Source: Streptomyces flaveolus (GTDB taxonomy: Bacteria; Actinomycetota; Actinomycetes; Streptomycetales; Streptomycetaceae). From it: DNA of 64,000 nt. Numbering within the stretch: position 1 is the first letter of the stretch; the number at the start of each line of letters is the position of its first letter. The notes under the pieces were generated by a model. It was not told the origin of the DNA. It ran no database searches and saw nothing but the letters and a program-made list of their open reading frames with translations. Both the position numbers and the translations under genes were made by a program. This document shows positions 28,424 through 37,696 of the stretch, in pieces. The stretch covers positions 1 through 64,000 of the forward strand of contig NZ_JNWV01000021.1 in the NCBI RefSeq assembly GCF_000716535.1. The letters run 5' to 3'.

Positions 28424-28646
28424 GTGCTCACGTCGTACGCCGCCCACTTCGACACACCCGCCGGGTACCTCGACTTCGCACGCTTCGGACCGCCGTCGCG
28501 GGACGCCGTGGCCGCGAGCGCGCGAGCCCTGGAGGAGTCCGCCACCGCCGACCACACCACCGTGGACGTCCTGATGCGGGCGGAAGAGGCCGCCCGGGGC
28601 ACGGCCGCCCGGCTGACGGGCACCGACGCCCGGCACACCGTGCTGC
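28424..28646 (+). pseudogene. class V aminotransferase, N-terminal fragment
   Basis: GTG 28424 with GGAGGG upstream gives VLTSYAAHFDTPAGYLDFAR, FGPPSRDAVAASARALEESA and RAEEAARGTAARLTGTDARH, the N-terminal arm of PLP-dependent class V aminotransferases. The frame leaves the family after about 75 residues, well before the PLP lysine, where it meets a membrane-protein fragment on the other strand. Confidence 0.7.
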
Positions 28647-28769
28647 CACCAGGACCACAACCGCGAACAGGGCGAGGGCCGGCAGGATCCGCCAGCGGCG
28701 CACCCGCGAGAGGGCCAGTGCGGCCACGGCCAGCACCAGCCCCGCCAGGAGAAGCCACCGATTCGGCAC
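28640..28769 (-). pseudogene. membrane protein fragment
   Basis: The minus strand from GTG 28769 reads NRWLLLAGLVLAVAALALSR, VRRWRILPALALFAVVVLVA: two hydrophobic helices joined by a basic turn. It then runs into the aminotransferase fragment. Too short to assign. Confidence 0.4.
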
Positions 28770-28883
28770 CCTCCCCGAGACGGCCAGTGACCCGCGCAGC
28801 AGTGGCTACTCGGCAGCACACTCGGCCTGGCGCCCGCCAGCCCCGCTGAACGCACGGCCAAGCTCACGCCGGCCGGCAAGTAG

Positions 28884-29207
28884 GCGTTCAACCTGCGCGG
28901 AGCCCGGCAGGGCCACGCCCGCGAAGGACACCTGTGCCCAGCCCGCAAGCGCACCGAGCGTCTGGACATCGGCGGCGTGGAGGTCGACATCAAGCTGGGG
29001 ACGTTCTTGGACAACACCCGCCGCCGGGCCGACAGACTCACCCCCGAGCGCCGCGCCGAGCTGGACCGGCTCGGCATGCGCTGGGAGCAGCCGACCCGTC
29101 GTACCGGCGGGGAGGCCGGCTTGGCAGCATTGGCGGATTGGCGTGCAACTCGCCGTTACGCCGGACGACTTGAGCAAGGCCAGGTCGGATCGTGGCCGTT
29201 CCTTTAG
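28884..29207 (+). pseudogene. helicase-associated (HA) domain fragment
   Basis: Directly after an in-frame TAG the sequence reads AFNLRGARQGHAREGHLCPA, VDIKLGTFLDNTRRRADRLT, PERRAELDRLGMRW. This is one unit of the helicase-associated repeats found C-terminal to Streptomyces DEAD/DEAH helicases on plasmids and chromosome ends (G-x-x-L-G-x-x-L-x-x-x-R). The helicase core is absent. Confidence 0.6.
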
Positions 29208-29391
29208 GGTGGGGCTGAGATCATGAGGGCTGCGCATAGCTCCTGAGCCGAACCGTCCGGGACCGGCAGGTCGTGCCTGCGACCGGCGGCTTGCTCCCAC
29301 CACGTCATCGCCTCTCGAGTGGTGGGTCGATGACCCGCGCATCAGACCCCGGTGCCGTCATCCGCACCGCCGATCCTTCCCTGGAGCTCAT

Positions 29392-32274
29392 ATGCGAAGA
29401 CCTCGCCCCGCATCTGGTGTGTCCGTGGCCGTTCTCGTCGTGGCGGGGATGGTGAGCGGCTGGGGAACCGGTGAGGCGGCGGCTGAGCCGAGCCCGGCCG
29501 GGACGCTGTATGTGAATCACGACGGGGTGTGCAGCGACACGGCTACGGGCTCGGCGAGCATGCCTTTTTGCACGGTGCAGGCAGCGGCGGACGCGGTGGT
29601 ACCGGGGCAGACGGTTCGTCTCGAATCGCCGGACGGCCTTCCCTACGTCGAGTCCGTGACCCTGACTCGGTCCGGCACCGAGGACGCCCCCATCACGTTC
29701 ACCGGGGCCGCCCTCGTCCCCGGCGGCTCGCCGGCGGTCCTCACGCCGAAGGGGTCCGCACCGGCGCTGACGTTCGAAGCGGTGCACGACGTGCGCTTCC
29801 AGTCGCTGGGGATCGGCTACGCGGGCGCGGACGCGGTGGTGGTGACGGGCTCCACGGGCGTCACCCTCGACCGGTTGTCGTTCCGCCGCCCGGCGCCGTC
29901 GACCGGCGGCACCGGTACCGCGGTCAGCGTGGACGGCGCTTCCTCGGACGTGACCGTGTCGCGCAACTGGGTTCCGGACGGGTACGCCTACGGCGTGCAG
30001 GCGCAGCCGGGAGCCTCGCGGGTCACCGTGACCACCAACGTGGTGACCAATCCGCGGCGGGGCGGGATCGTGCTGACGGCAACGTCCGGAGCCGCCGTGA
30101 CGAGCAACACGGTCATCGCTCCGTGCGCCACCGGGATCTCGCTGGAAGGCGCGAGCTCGGGGACCGTGGAGAACAACGTGGTCGCCTCTGCCACGGCGAA
30201 GCAGACCGACACTTGTCCGGCACCCACGGCTCCGCTCTACTCCGTGTCCGCCGCATCCGCCGACCAGGTCACCGGCGACTACAACGTGGCGGCGAACGGT
30301 GTCGGCACCTTCGCCCGGCCGCGGCCCGAGTACGCGTGGGCCGGCACCCCCTACACCACCTCCGTGGCGCTGCACGACGCGACCGGGCAGGGCGCGCACG
30401 ACATCGACGGGCTCAACGTGCCCACCACCGCGGCGCCGCCCGAGCACTCCGCGCTCGTCGACTCCGCCGACGCCGACGCACCGGGTGAGCTCACCACCGA
30501 CATAGACGGCTTTCCGGTCGTCGACGACCCTCTCGTCGACGACACCGGCAGCGGCCCGACGACACACCACGACCGAGGCGCCGTCGAACGGCAGGACCTC
30601 ATCACCGTCCCCGGCGACGACATGCCGTCGCCGTCCAAGGGCGTCGCGCCGTTCGTCACCTCGGTGAAGACCGACGACGCCACCACTTCGTGGGGGAAGT
30701 CCATCGCGACGTACTCGGTCGACTTCGGGGACGGCAGCGCCCCGGTCACCCGGGCACCGGGCGCCCCGATCACGCACACCTACACCACGCCGGGCGTGTA
30801 TGCCCCGGCCATCACGGTGACCGACGCCGACGGGTCGAGCCGCACCGTCTGGCCCGCTGCCGTCGACGCGGGTACGGCCACACCACCGGCCGCCTCGCTG
30901 TCCGGCGCCCTGGTCACCACTGCCGACGGGCAGGTGGACGCCGGGGACGCGTCGTTCACCGTTGCGCAGCCGGCGGACGCGTGGGAAGTCGCCTACCGGG
31001 TCCTGACGTTCGGTGACGGTGACCATGAGAACCTGGCCGACGGCCCCCAGAAGATCGAGCACCAGTATCCGGCGGCGGGCTCGTACACCGCCACGCTGAC
31101 ACAGACGGACCTGCTCGGCCGCACCACCACCGCCAAGGTGACCGTGCACGCCGCGGACGCCTTCCTGCCCATCACCGCGCAGCATGACGCCGAGAGGACG
31201 ATCCCCGCCCACGGCGTGCTGAAGCTCTCCGCGGCCACCGTGCACGCCGACTCCGACGGCGTCGACGCGGCGCGCCTGCAGATCGTCACCAGCGGTGCCG
31301 AGGCGAGGGGCACCCTCACCCTCTACACCGACGGCACCACCCGGCCGGGCACCTCCACCGTCGGCTTCGAGCCCGGCCGGACGGTCTCCAACGAGGCGAC
31401 GGTGAAGGTCACTCCCACCGGTGCGATCGACCTCTACAACGGCAGCTCCGGCCCGGTCACCGTCAACGTCGCCACGCTCGGCCTCCAGTCGCACGCCCAG
31501 TTCGGCCGTACCTACCATCCCGCCAAGCCGATCCGTCTGCTCGACACCCGGGGCACCACCGGCGGCCACACCGGGGCGGTCACCGGCGGCCACTCGGTCA
31601 CCCTGACCGTCTCGGGCGCCCACGGCGTCCCGGCCGACGCGAACGCCGTGGTTCTCAACGTGGTGGCGACCGCCACCAAGGGCTCCGGCAGCCTCACCGC
31701 CTCCCCCGCCGGCACCGTCAACTCCGGTGTGTCCGGCCCGTACTGGACCACGGGGCAGACCGCCTCCGCCCAAATCGTCGTCCCCATGGTCCCGCTGATC
31801 AACGGCAAGGTCGTCCTCCGCAACAACAGCAAGTCCTCGGCGCACCTCGTCGCGGACGTGGTCGGCTGGTACGGCCCCACCGCGAGCGGGGCGACGTTCC
31901 AGCCGGTCAGCCCGGTCCGGATTCTCAACACCCGTACGGGGAGCGGCGGGAGGACCGCCAAGCTGGGCGCTCACGCCACGCTCAGACTCAAGGTCACCGG
32001 CGCCCACGGGGTACCGGCGAACGCGGTGAGCGCGGTCGACCTCAATCTCACGGTGCCCTCGCCGACCGGCAGCGGCTACCTCGTCGCCTACGCCGACGGC
32101 ACCACCCGACCGGACGTGCACTCGGCCGACTACACCAGCGGACACCCCGCGGCCGGCGCCGCGCTGGTCAAGGTGGGCACGAACGGCGAGATCGACCTCT
32201 ACAACGCCGGCTCCACCGCCGTCGACGTCGACATCGATCTCCTCGGCGACTACAGCCTCAACACCGTGAGCTGA
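29392..32274 (+). CDS. large secreted beta-helix/PKD protein
   Basis: 960 residues from ATG 29392. The signal peptide (VSVAVLVVAGMVSGWGTGEA) is cut near AAAEP. Then come a right-handed parallel beta-helix (about 45-330; repeated NVVTNPRRGG, SNTVIAP, ENNVVAS rungs), two PKD-type immunoglobulin domains (VDFGDGSAPV near 445; LTFGDGDHENLADG near 540), and a C-terminal half with repeated beta units containing I-R-L-L-D-T-R-G / V-R-I-L-N-T-R and S-G-A-H-G-V-P-A / T-G-A-H-G-V-P-A. It is probably an extracellular carbohydrate- or surface-binding protein. No pectate lyase catalytic residues are evident. Confidence 0.8.
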   Translation: MRRPRPASGVSVAVLVVAGMVSGWGTGEAAAEPSPAGTLYVNHDGVCSDTATGSASMPFCTVQAAADAVVPGQTVRLESPDGLPYVESVTLTRSGTEDAPITFTGAALVPGGSPAVLTPKGSAPALTFEAVHDVRFQSLGIGYAGADAVVVTGSTGVTLDRLSFRRPAPSTGGTGTAVSVDGASSDVTVSRNWVPDGYAYGVQAQPGASRVTVTTNVVTNPRRGGIVLTATSGAAVTSNTVIAPCATGISLEGASSGTVENNVVASATAKQTDTCPAPTAPLYSVSAASADQVTGDYNVAANGVGTFARPRPEYAWAGTPYTTSVALHDATGQGAHDIDGLNVPTTAAPPEHSALVDSADADAPGELTTDIDGFPVVDDPLVDDTGSGPTTHHDRGAVERQDLITVPGDDMPSPSKGVAPFVTSVKTDDATTSWGKSIATYSVDFGDGSAPVTRAPGAPITHTYTTPGVYAPAITVTDADGSSRTVWPAAVDAGTATPPAASLSGALVTTADGQVDAGDASFTVAQPADAWEVAYRVLTFGDGDHENLADGPQKIEHQYPAAGSYTATLTQTDLLGRTTTAKVTVHAADAFLPITAQHDAERTIPAHGVLKLSAATVHADSDGVDAARLQIVTSGAEARGTLTLYTDGTTRPGTSTVGFEPGRTVSNEATVKVTPTGAIDLYNGSSGPVTVNVATLGLQSHAQFGRTYHPAKPIRLLDTRGTTGGHTGAVTGGHSVTLTVSGAHGVPADANAVVLNVVATATKGSGSLTASPAGTVNSGVSGPYWTTGQTASAQIVVPMVPLINGKVVLRNNSKSSAHLVADVVGWYGPTASGATFQPVSPVRILNTRTGSGGRTAKLGAHATLRLKVTGAHGVPANAVSAVDLNLTVPSPTGSGYLVAYADGTTRPDVHSADYTSGHPAAGAALVKVGTNGEIDLYNAGSTAVDVDIDLLGDYSLNTVS

Positions 32275-32307
32275 CCGCACAACAGGCCGTCGAGTCCACT
32301 CGCGGAT

Positions 32308-32327
32308 GCCCCGGAGCTCTCCGGGGC
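32308..32327 (+). terminator. hairpin terminator after the 960-residue protein gene
   Basis: GCCCCGGA and TCCGGGGC pair perfectly around the loop GCTC, 34 bp after the stop codon at 32274. A strong stem in the expected place. Confidence 0.6.
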
Positions 32328-32573
32328 GTCCGACGTCTCATGTCCCCCGGCCGTTGGCGTCCGTCCAGGGCCGCAATCGATTTCCTGTCCGCAGCCGAGC
32401 CGACTGCGTACGGCATCACCGGCGCCGTACGACACGACCAACTGGTCAAGCACCCTCAGGGGCGGGAACGGCAGTTCGGGGCGGGGAGGCGGGGGCGCGG
32501 GGGCGCCTTGCCGAGATGGAACAAACCCGCCGTCCGGATCGGCAACCTGCGCCACCCCGCTGACCGGGATCCG

Positions 32574-32711
32574 ATGGAACCAACCGCGACCCGCAACTGC
32601 CCGCACTGCCAGCGGCCGGTCACCATCGTCTCCCTGCCGGCCACCCCGGAAGCCGCCCGGCCCGCCATGCCCACCGGACCGGACGTGATCCCTCTCCGCA
32701 GAACCCACTGA
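32574..32711 (+). CDS. possible small protein, unrecognised
   Basis: ATG 32574 opens 45 codons (MEPTATRNCPHCQRPVTIVS and on to IPLRRTH) with one C-P-H-C pair, which could bind zinc only as a dimer. The ribosome site is poor. It might instead be the tail of a longer decayed gene whose frame is open from 32340. Low confidence. Confidence 0.25.
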   Translation: MEPTATRNCPHCQRPVTIVSLPATPEAARPAMPTGPDVIPLRRTH

Positions 32712-32788
32712 CCCAGTGCCTGGACGACCGAACTTCCGGGTGGGCCGGCGACCTCACGGTCGGCGGCCCACCTCAACCGTTGCCGGGC

Positions 32789-33220
32789 TCATGCGCCCGG
32801 CTGCAACGCCTTCCTGAGGGCAGCAGTTCGGGCAAGTCGCACCTCTCGTGGTGCTTCACGCAGTGCTGGGTCCGGCATACGAAAGCCGTCGTTCTCGAAC
32901 CGGGGGACGACATGAACGTGCACGTGATGAAGCACCTGACCTGGAATATGGTTGTTCTGCGTCACTGTGCTGCCGACAGCCCCATAGGCGTCCTTCACCG
33001 CCAAGGTCACTCTGGCTGTGACCTCGAAGATCTCATGCAGGAGATCAGCTGGTACGTCATGCAGGCCGGTCATGTGTGACACCGGCAGGACAAGGGCGTG
33101 ACCAGGGTTGTTCCGCCGCTGCTTGAGCGCGGGGACGACGAAGACGTTCCCCGAGCGATAGGCGACCAAGTCCTCATCGATCTCGCCCTGCCCGATCTTG
33201 CAGAAGGTGCAGTCACTCAC
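32789..33220 (-). CDS. HIT-family nucleotide-binding protein
   Basis: 143 residues from GTG 33220, preferred over GTG 33241 because GGAGG lies eight bases upstream. N-terminal CTFCKIGQGEIDEDLVAYRS with two cysteines, then PGHALVLPVSHMTGLHDVPA, and the histidine triad QVLHHVHVHVVPRF. Family members hydrolyse AMP-linked or phosphoramidate nucleotides. The gene stands alone. Confidence 0.88.
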   Translation of the reverse strand: MSDCTFCKIGQGEIDEDLVAYRSGNVFVVPALKQRRNNPGHALVLPVSHMTGLHDVPADLLHEIFEVTARVTLAVKDAYGAVGSTVTQNNHIPGQVLHHVHVHVVPRFENDGFRMPDPALREAPREVRLARTAALRKALQPGA

Positions 33221-33470
33221 TCTGGAGACCTCCGCAGTCACCTCACGCTCGCCCCACCCGGCTGGATCAACGAGTCTGGCAAGCCGTCCCGCAGACAGAC
33301 ATTTCCACTTCCCAGAGCTCGCACACTGCGGGGGTCTGGCTTCAGCCCGAGCGCGAACGGCTTTTTGCGCTCTTGCTCACCGCAGACGACAAGTGCACCA
33401 GCCCGACGCCGACGCCGGGCCCAAGAGCCGTAATCACGATCTCGTGGCCTCACAGGGGGAGCATCGATGC

Positions 33471-34070
33471 TCACTTCTCGGAGTCGAACCAGGTCGCCAC
33501 GAGTGCTCGCAGATCTGGGAAGCGGGGACCGGAAACCATCTCCAGGGTGGGTTCACCGTTGAGCCAGCACACTTGCTCGGGGGCGCCGTCGCCAGTGTCG
33601 AACAGGCAGCACACTCCTGCGCTGTCCGCGGTGAGGTCGGTGAACACCTTCCTGATGTTGGCCGACTGCGCAAACAAGCGGCTCATCCCCGACGTCGCCG
33701 CCCAGCACTCCACCGACGTGTAGCCGGGGTGCAGAAGGGACTCGAACCGGATCGTCGCGTAGATGTACCCGAGCTGGACGCGCCCGTCCGTCTGGGGTTC
33801 AAGACCGTTCCTCTGCGCGTACTCACGCAATGCGTCATCGACGTCGAACATGAGGGACGTTTCGAGTTCGAGCGTGCTGTGCGTGGAGCAGTCGACCGGC
33901 TCGCTCTTGAACTGGGACGTGAACGGGAGGGCGAGCCGCTCGCCGTCGGGCAGGGTGACCTCCAGCGGCGGCACGGCACGGGCCGGTGGCGCCAGTTCGG
34001 CCAGTTTGGCCAATGCCCTGGCGACATGTCGAGGACGCAGATAGATGTCGTAGCCGTGGATCAGCCCCAC
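33471..34070 (-). CDS. conserved actinobacterial hypothetical protein
   Basis: 199 residues from ATG 34070: MGLIHGYDIYLRPRHVARAL, a mixed alpha/beta soluble protein with central ELETSLMFDVDDALREYAQR and a C-terminal DLTADSAGVCCLFDTGDG, PRFPDLRALVATWFDSEK. I recognise the pattern from Streptomyces genomes but no function is known to me. The D-I-Y-L-R-P opening and W-F-D end resemble immunity-like proteins of unknown fold; this is only an impression. Confidence 0.65.
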   Translation of the reverse strand: MGLIHGYDIYLRPRHVARALAKLAELAPPARAVPPLEVTLPDGERLALPFTSQFKSEPVDCSTHSTLELETSLMFDVDDALREYAQRNGLEPQTDGRVQLGYIYATIRFESLLHPGYTSVECWAATSGMSRLFAQSANIRKVFTDLTADSAGVCCLFDTGDGAPEQVCWLNGEPTLEMVSGPRFPDLRALVATWFDSEK

Positions 34071-34133
34071 GTTTCCCCCTCTCCCGCATCGAACCGCACC
34101 CTCTCACGACTCATTCCTCGGCCGCTTGTCGGT

Positions 34134-34310
34134 TCAAGAGCCTCCGGACGCGGAGTGAGGTCGGTCGAAGGCCCACTTCTTGAGGCACAGGTCCGCGCGG
34201 CTCGCGTTGCTGTCGTAGGGGCGCTGGTACAGGAAGGCGCTGAGGGCCTGGTCGAAGTTCACGTGCCGCAGCCGGGTTCCCGGGGGTGGCGTGATGCCGG
34301 TGCCCGCGTA
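34134..34310 (-). pseudogene. C-terminal fragment of a hypothetical protein
   Basis: Just after a stop, the minus strand reads AGTGITPPPGTRLRHVNFDQ, ALSAFLYQRPYDSNASRADL, CLKKWAFDRPHSASGGS and a TGA at 34134. Codon use is good and the R-P-Y-D-S-N-A-S-R-A-D motif looks conserved, but there is no credible start except GTG 34262. Either a 42-residue protein or the tail of a longer one. Confidence 0.4.
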
Positions 34311-34443
34311 TCAGCTCCCGTGTTCGGTTTTTGCTGGGCGGGTGTCGAGCGGTGGCCCTCGGCGATCGCGAGCCACATATCGCGTGCTCTGCACGGACCC
34401 TGCACCCTACGATCACCCGGTACGGCTGCTGGAGGGGGCGGGG

Positions 34444-35865
34444 ATGCTCGAGGACGTCAAGGACGGGACAGCGGCAGCGATGCAGCTGGCGAAAGGTGCG
34501 CCACTTCACCGCGCACTTGATGTCGCCGATCCCAGTGACTGGCTCGTACTGGACGCTGGAGTGCGTGAGGTGGCCTGGTACCGCCCGCAGTTGCTGCCGG
34601 ACTGGGAGCACTCCGTTCCGCTGCCCTCTGACCTGAGTCAGGTCGGTGAGTCTCAGCTCGCACTCGCCCTGTGCCACCGCGACGGGCGGATCCGTCAGGA
34701 GGCGGTGCGTCAGTCGGCCCGATATCCCGGTCTGCTGCCGTTGGTCGTGATCCGCTGCGCCGACTGGGCCGGCCCGGTGCGCGAGTGCGCTCGGCAGCGG
34801 CTGCGCGAGGCCCTGGATGTGGACTCGGCCCTCGACCTCGCGCCGCTCATCCTCCGCGTCGGCCGCCGCGACAGAGGTGCCTTCGGCGTCGATCTGCTCG
34901 GTCCAACCCTGCGCCGGGCGTCTCCCGGGCAGCTCGTCGCTCTCTACACCGACCCCGACCGCATCGTCCGGCGGTTCGTGTACCGGCTCGCCGTCGAGGG
35001 CCGGCTGCTCCGTCCCGCTGAGCTGGCCCGCGCCGCCGCCCAGGATGAGGACACCGTGGTCCAGGACCTGTGCGCCACAGCGGCGCTTGCGGCTCTGGGG
35101 GATGGGGAGGCGTATGAGGATGTGCTGCCTCCACTGCTGTCCGCGCGCAACCCGCGTACCCGGTCGGCCGGCGTCACCGCCCTGCGGCGGGCTGGGCGGT
35201 CGGAGCAGGCGGCGTCGTTCCTCAGCGACCGGTCCGCGCTGGTGCGTGCTTGCGCCCGCTATGTCGTGCGACAGCAGGGAGGTGATCCGGCGGCCTGGTA
35301 CCGGAAGCGGTGTGCGGCGCCGGACGACCCGGAGTTGCCGCCGGGTGCGGTCATCGGACTGGCCGAGTGCGGGGACCGTGCGGATGCCGGGCTGCTGCGG
35401 CCGCTGCTCGCGCACCCGGCGGCCGGGGTCCGGGCGCGGGCGGTGGCAGGGCTGCGGGCACTGGACTGCGTGGATACGAAGCAGTTGCGGCCACTCCTCG
35501 ACGACTCCGCCGCCGGCGTCGTCCGCGAGGCGGCCCTCGCCCTGCTTCCCTCGGCGAAGGAACTGCCCGCCGACTGGCTAGTGGAGCGCACCGGCTCCGA
35601 GCAGCCGCGGCACGTCCGCGTCGGCGCCTTCCGGCTGCTCGACGCGTACGGCGGCATCGTGGCGCTACGGGTGGCGGTCGGTCTGTTGGAGGACCCGGAT
35701 GAGAAGCTGCGCACCTGGGCCGGGCAATCCGTGCAGCGCTGGCATCCGTCGGCGGACGTGCGCACCCTCGAGGCAGAGGTGGGGGAACTGCTCGACCGGA
35801 GCCGGCACCTCTTCAGCGATTACGAGTTGCGCCGACGCAAGTGGGAGGCCGCGGTGGGTAGCTGA
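34444..35865 (+). CDS. HEAT-repeat protein
   Basis: 473 residues from ATG 34444, with GGAGGGGGCGGGG directly upstream; upstream in-frame starts to 34291 lack ribosome sites. The protein is a chain of helical repeats: LALALCHRDGRIRQEAVRQS, ADWAGPVRECARQRLREALD, SARNPRTRSAGVTALRRAGR, LAHPAAGVRARAVAGLRALD, LDDSAAGVVREAALALLPSA. It should be a scaffold or inhibitor-type alpha-solenoid; no enzyme domain is attached. It is unrelated in repeat type to the remnant at 6000-6770. Confidence 0.8.
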   Translation: MLEDVKDGTAAAMQLAKGAPLHRALDVADPSDWLVLDAGVREVAWYRPQLLPDWEHSVPLPSDLSQVGESQLALALCHRDGRIRQEAVRQSARYPGLLPLVVIRCADWAGPVRECARQRLREALDVDSALDLAPLILRVGRRDRGAFGVDLLGPTLRRASPGQLVALYTDPDRIVRRFVYRLAVEGRLLRPAELARAAAQDEDTVVQDLCATAALAALGDGEAYEDVLPPLLSARNPRTRSAGVTALRRAGRSEQAASFLSDRSALVRACARYVVRQQGGDPAAWYRKRCAAPDDPELPPGAVIGLAECGDRADAGLLRPLLAHPAAGVRARAVAGLRALDCVDTKQLRPLLDDSAAGVVREAALALLPSAKELPADWLVERTGSEQPRHVRVGAFRLLDAYGGIVALRVAVGLLEDPDEKLRTWAGQSVQRWHPSADVRTLEAEVGELLDRSRHLFSDYELRRRKWEAAVGS

Positions 35866-35923
35866 GTACCTGGGCCAACCAGACCGCGTTGTCCACGTCG
35901 GAGGCACTCACACCACGCAGTGA

Positions 35924-36232
35924 TTACGGGATGCCCCGCCGCGGCGGGCAAGGGTGAGCTGGGTGGAGAGCTGACCCCTCGCTGATCAGCCGGGCGGCGG
36001 TCAGCGGGGCGAGCAGGGACGGCGACCAGTGCCACACCCCCAGCGGGAAGCGAGCGGCTCGACCCCGGCCGGTGGCGTGACCGTCGACCTCGTCAGTGTG
36101 TGCGGACAGGACCTGTTCGATCCCGTCGGCGGACGGGGCCAGGCCCAGTGCCGCGCGTGCCCGCAGGTCCAGGGGGTGGCCCGCTCGGGCGGACGGTCCT
36201 GCAGCGCGAGGGCGGCCGGCCAGCAGCCGCAT
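35924..36232 (-). CDS. possible hypothetical protein or fragment
   Basis: ATG 36232 opens 102 codons, MRLLAGRPRAAGPSARAGHP, LDLRARAALGLAPSADGIEQ, VLSAHTDEVDGHATGRGRAA, RFPLGVWHWSPSLLAPLTAA. Codon use is Streptomyces-like and coding may extend upstream in frame (EWWDRAVEVT), so this may be the remaining 3' part of a longer gene. Not recognised. Confidence 0.35.
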   Translation of the reverse strand: MRLLAGRPRAAGPSARAGHPLDLRARAALGLAPSADGIEQVLSAHTDEVDGHATGRGRAARFPLGVWHWSPSLLAPLTAARLISEGSALHPAHPCPPRRGIP

Positions 36233-36378
36233 GGTGACCTCGACCGCCCGATCCCACCACTCCCCCGCGCGCGGCGTCGGTACTCGCGGCCGGCGGCCGG
36301 CACCCGGTCGTGCAGGTGCTCATCCGCAGCGGTGGACCGCGACCATCCCCCGCATCCGGTGGCCCACGACCAAGGGCT

Positions 36379-36843
36379 TCAGACTTCCGTTGCCGAGGCC
36401 ATCGGCGGCTGAGCCGCCTCCAACCGCAAGGGCTGTCCGATTGTCCCGTGTCCCCGCGGCAGGAGGGGAACGCGTGCCCGGTGTTCCTGCGGGCTGAGGC
36501 CGCGCTCCCGCTTGAAGGCGGCGCTCAACGCGAACGCGCTGCCGTAGCCCACCCGCTGGGCCACCGCGCCGACCGTCGCGTCCGGGTCGCGCAGCAGGTC
36601 CGCCGCGAGGGTGAGACGCCAGCTCGTCAGGTACGTTATCGGCGGCTCCCCGACGAGCTCGGTGAACCGGCGGGCCGGCACGGCTCGGGACACCCCGGCC
36701 CCGGCGGCCAGGGCGGCCACCGTCCACGGTCGTCCCGGGTCGTCGTGCAGCATCCGCAGCGCAGGCCCCACCACCGGGTCGCTCTGCGCGTGGTGCCAGT
36801 TGGGGGTCTCGGCAGCCGGGTCGTCCAGCCACGCGCGCAGCAC
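36379..36843 (-). pseudogene. AraC-family regulator, N-terminally truncated
   Basis: The visible 154 residues contain the end of a cupin-type AraC sensor (LRAWLDDPAAETPNWHHAQS, DPVVGPALRMLHDDPGRPWT) and the complete two-helix-turn-helix domain (VAALAAGAGVSRAVPARRFT, VGAVAQRVGYGSAFALSAAF, KRERGLSPQEHR). Full-length relatives have about 150 more N-terminal residues, absent here. It could be a DNA-binding stump without effector control. Confidence 0.65.
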
Positions 36844-36936
36844 TGACGGTCGCCCGAGCCGAGACGGTCCATAGCCGCAGAGCTCAACCGCATACGCGAG
36901 CGTCTTGCTGTCGCGGGGTACCGTCCCGGGCGGGGG

Positions 36937-37410
36937 CTACCGCTGTGCGGCAGCCTGGTGCAGATGGCGGCTCACGTCGCCGACGAGGTTGATGCGGGCC
37001 CGTCGTTCCACGAAGCGCCACTGCCCGTCACGGCGCTCGAAGCGGTCGTGGTAGCGGCCGGCCGCGATGGGTTGCAGCGGCAGGTCGGGCAGCGCCTGGA
37101 ACACGGTGACGTAGGAACGTGCCTTTGCCGTGCCCGCCTGTTCGTCGACCTCAAGGGCGATGTTGGTGGTGACGTGCTGGGTTCGCGGCGTACCGTCGGC
37201 GTAGACGATCAGAGTGTCATGGAACATCTTCTCGATCGCAGCGCGCCCGCTCACCGGCTCGCCACTGCCCGTGAACGTGGCGTCGGCGAGGAGCGCGCCG
37301 AGCCCCGCGAAATCGCCGTCGTCCACCAGCTCCGCGTACCGCGCGATCAGGTTCTCGATGGCCCGGTGGCTCGACGCGGGGTCGGCGGGCTGGGGGGTGA
37401 GTGTGGACAT
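36937..37410 (-). CDS. SnoaL/NTF2-like protein
   Basis: 157 residues from ATG 37410 with GGAGAA upstream. SSHRAIENLIARYAELVDDG, DFAGLGALLADATFTGSGEP, VSGRAAIEKMFHDTLIVYAD and GRYHDRFERRDGQWRFVERR are the pattern of SnoaL-like (scytalone dehydratase-type) proteins, used as cyclases, isomerases or ring-dioxygenase small subunits. Divergent from the GNAT-aminotransferase gene; function not predictable. Confidence 0.8.
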   Translation of the reverse strand: MSTLTPQPADPASSHRAIENLIARYAELVDDGDFAGLGALLADATFTGSGEPVSGRAAIEKMFHDTLIVYADGTPRTQHVTTNIALEVDEQAGTAKARSYVTVFQALPDLPLQPIAAGRYHDRFERRDGQWRFVERRARINLVGDVSRHLHQAAAQR

Positions 37411-37696
37411 GTTTCTCCGAGCGGCACGGGCGGCCTTCGGCGCGGTGTCCCGGGTGCCGGCGGGAACCGCGCGCGCCGGACGTGTCGAGTGGTGTGGGTT
37501 GGGAGGGTGGCACCCGAGGTGTCTCACGCTACCCGCATGGCCTGTGCACCCTGTTGCGCCGCCGACAAAGGCCATGGGAAGCGTGGACCGCTTCCACCTC
37601 ATCCGCTGTCCAGCTGAGTACGCGTACTCAGGTGCCGTCTGCCGGACTCCTCCATGCTGGGGCGCGAACGCCGGACCGTCACGGGGGAACATACAC

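Noticed and set aside
29209..29391. A gene between the helicase-associated relic and the secreted protein
   Set aside because: No start with ribosome site and no homology; the region is more likely the promoter of the 960-residue protein.
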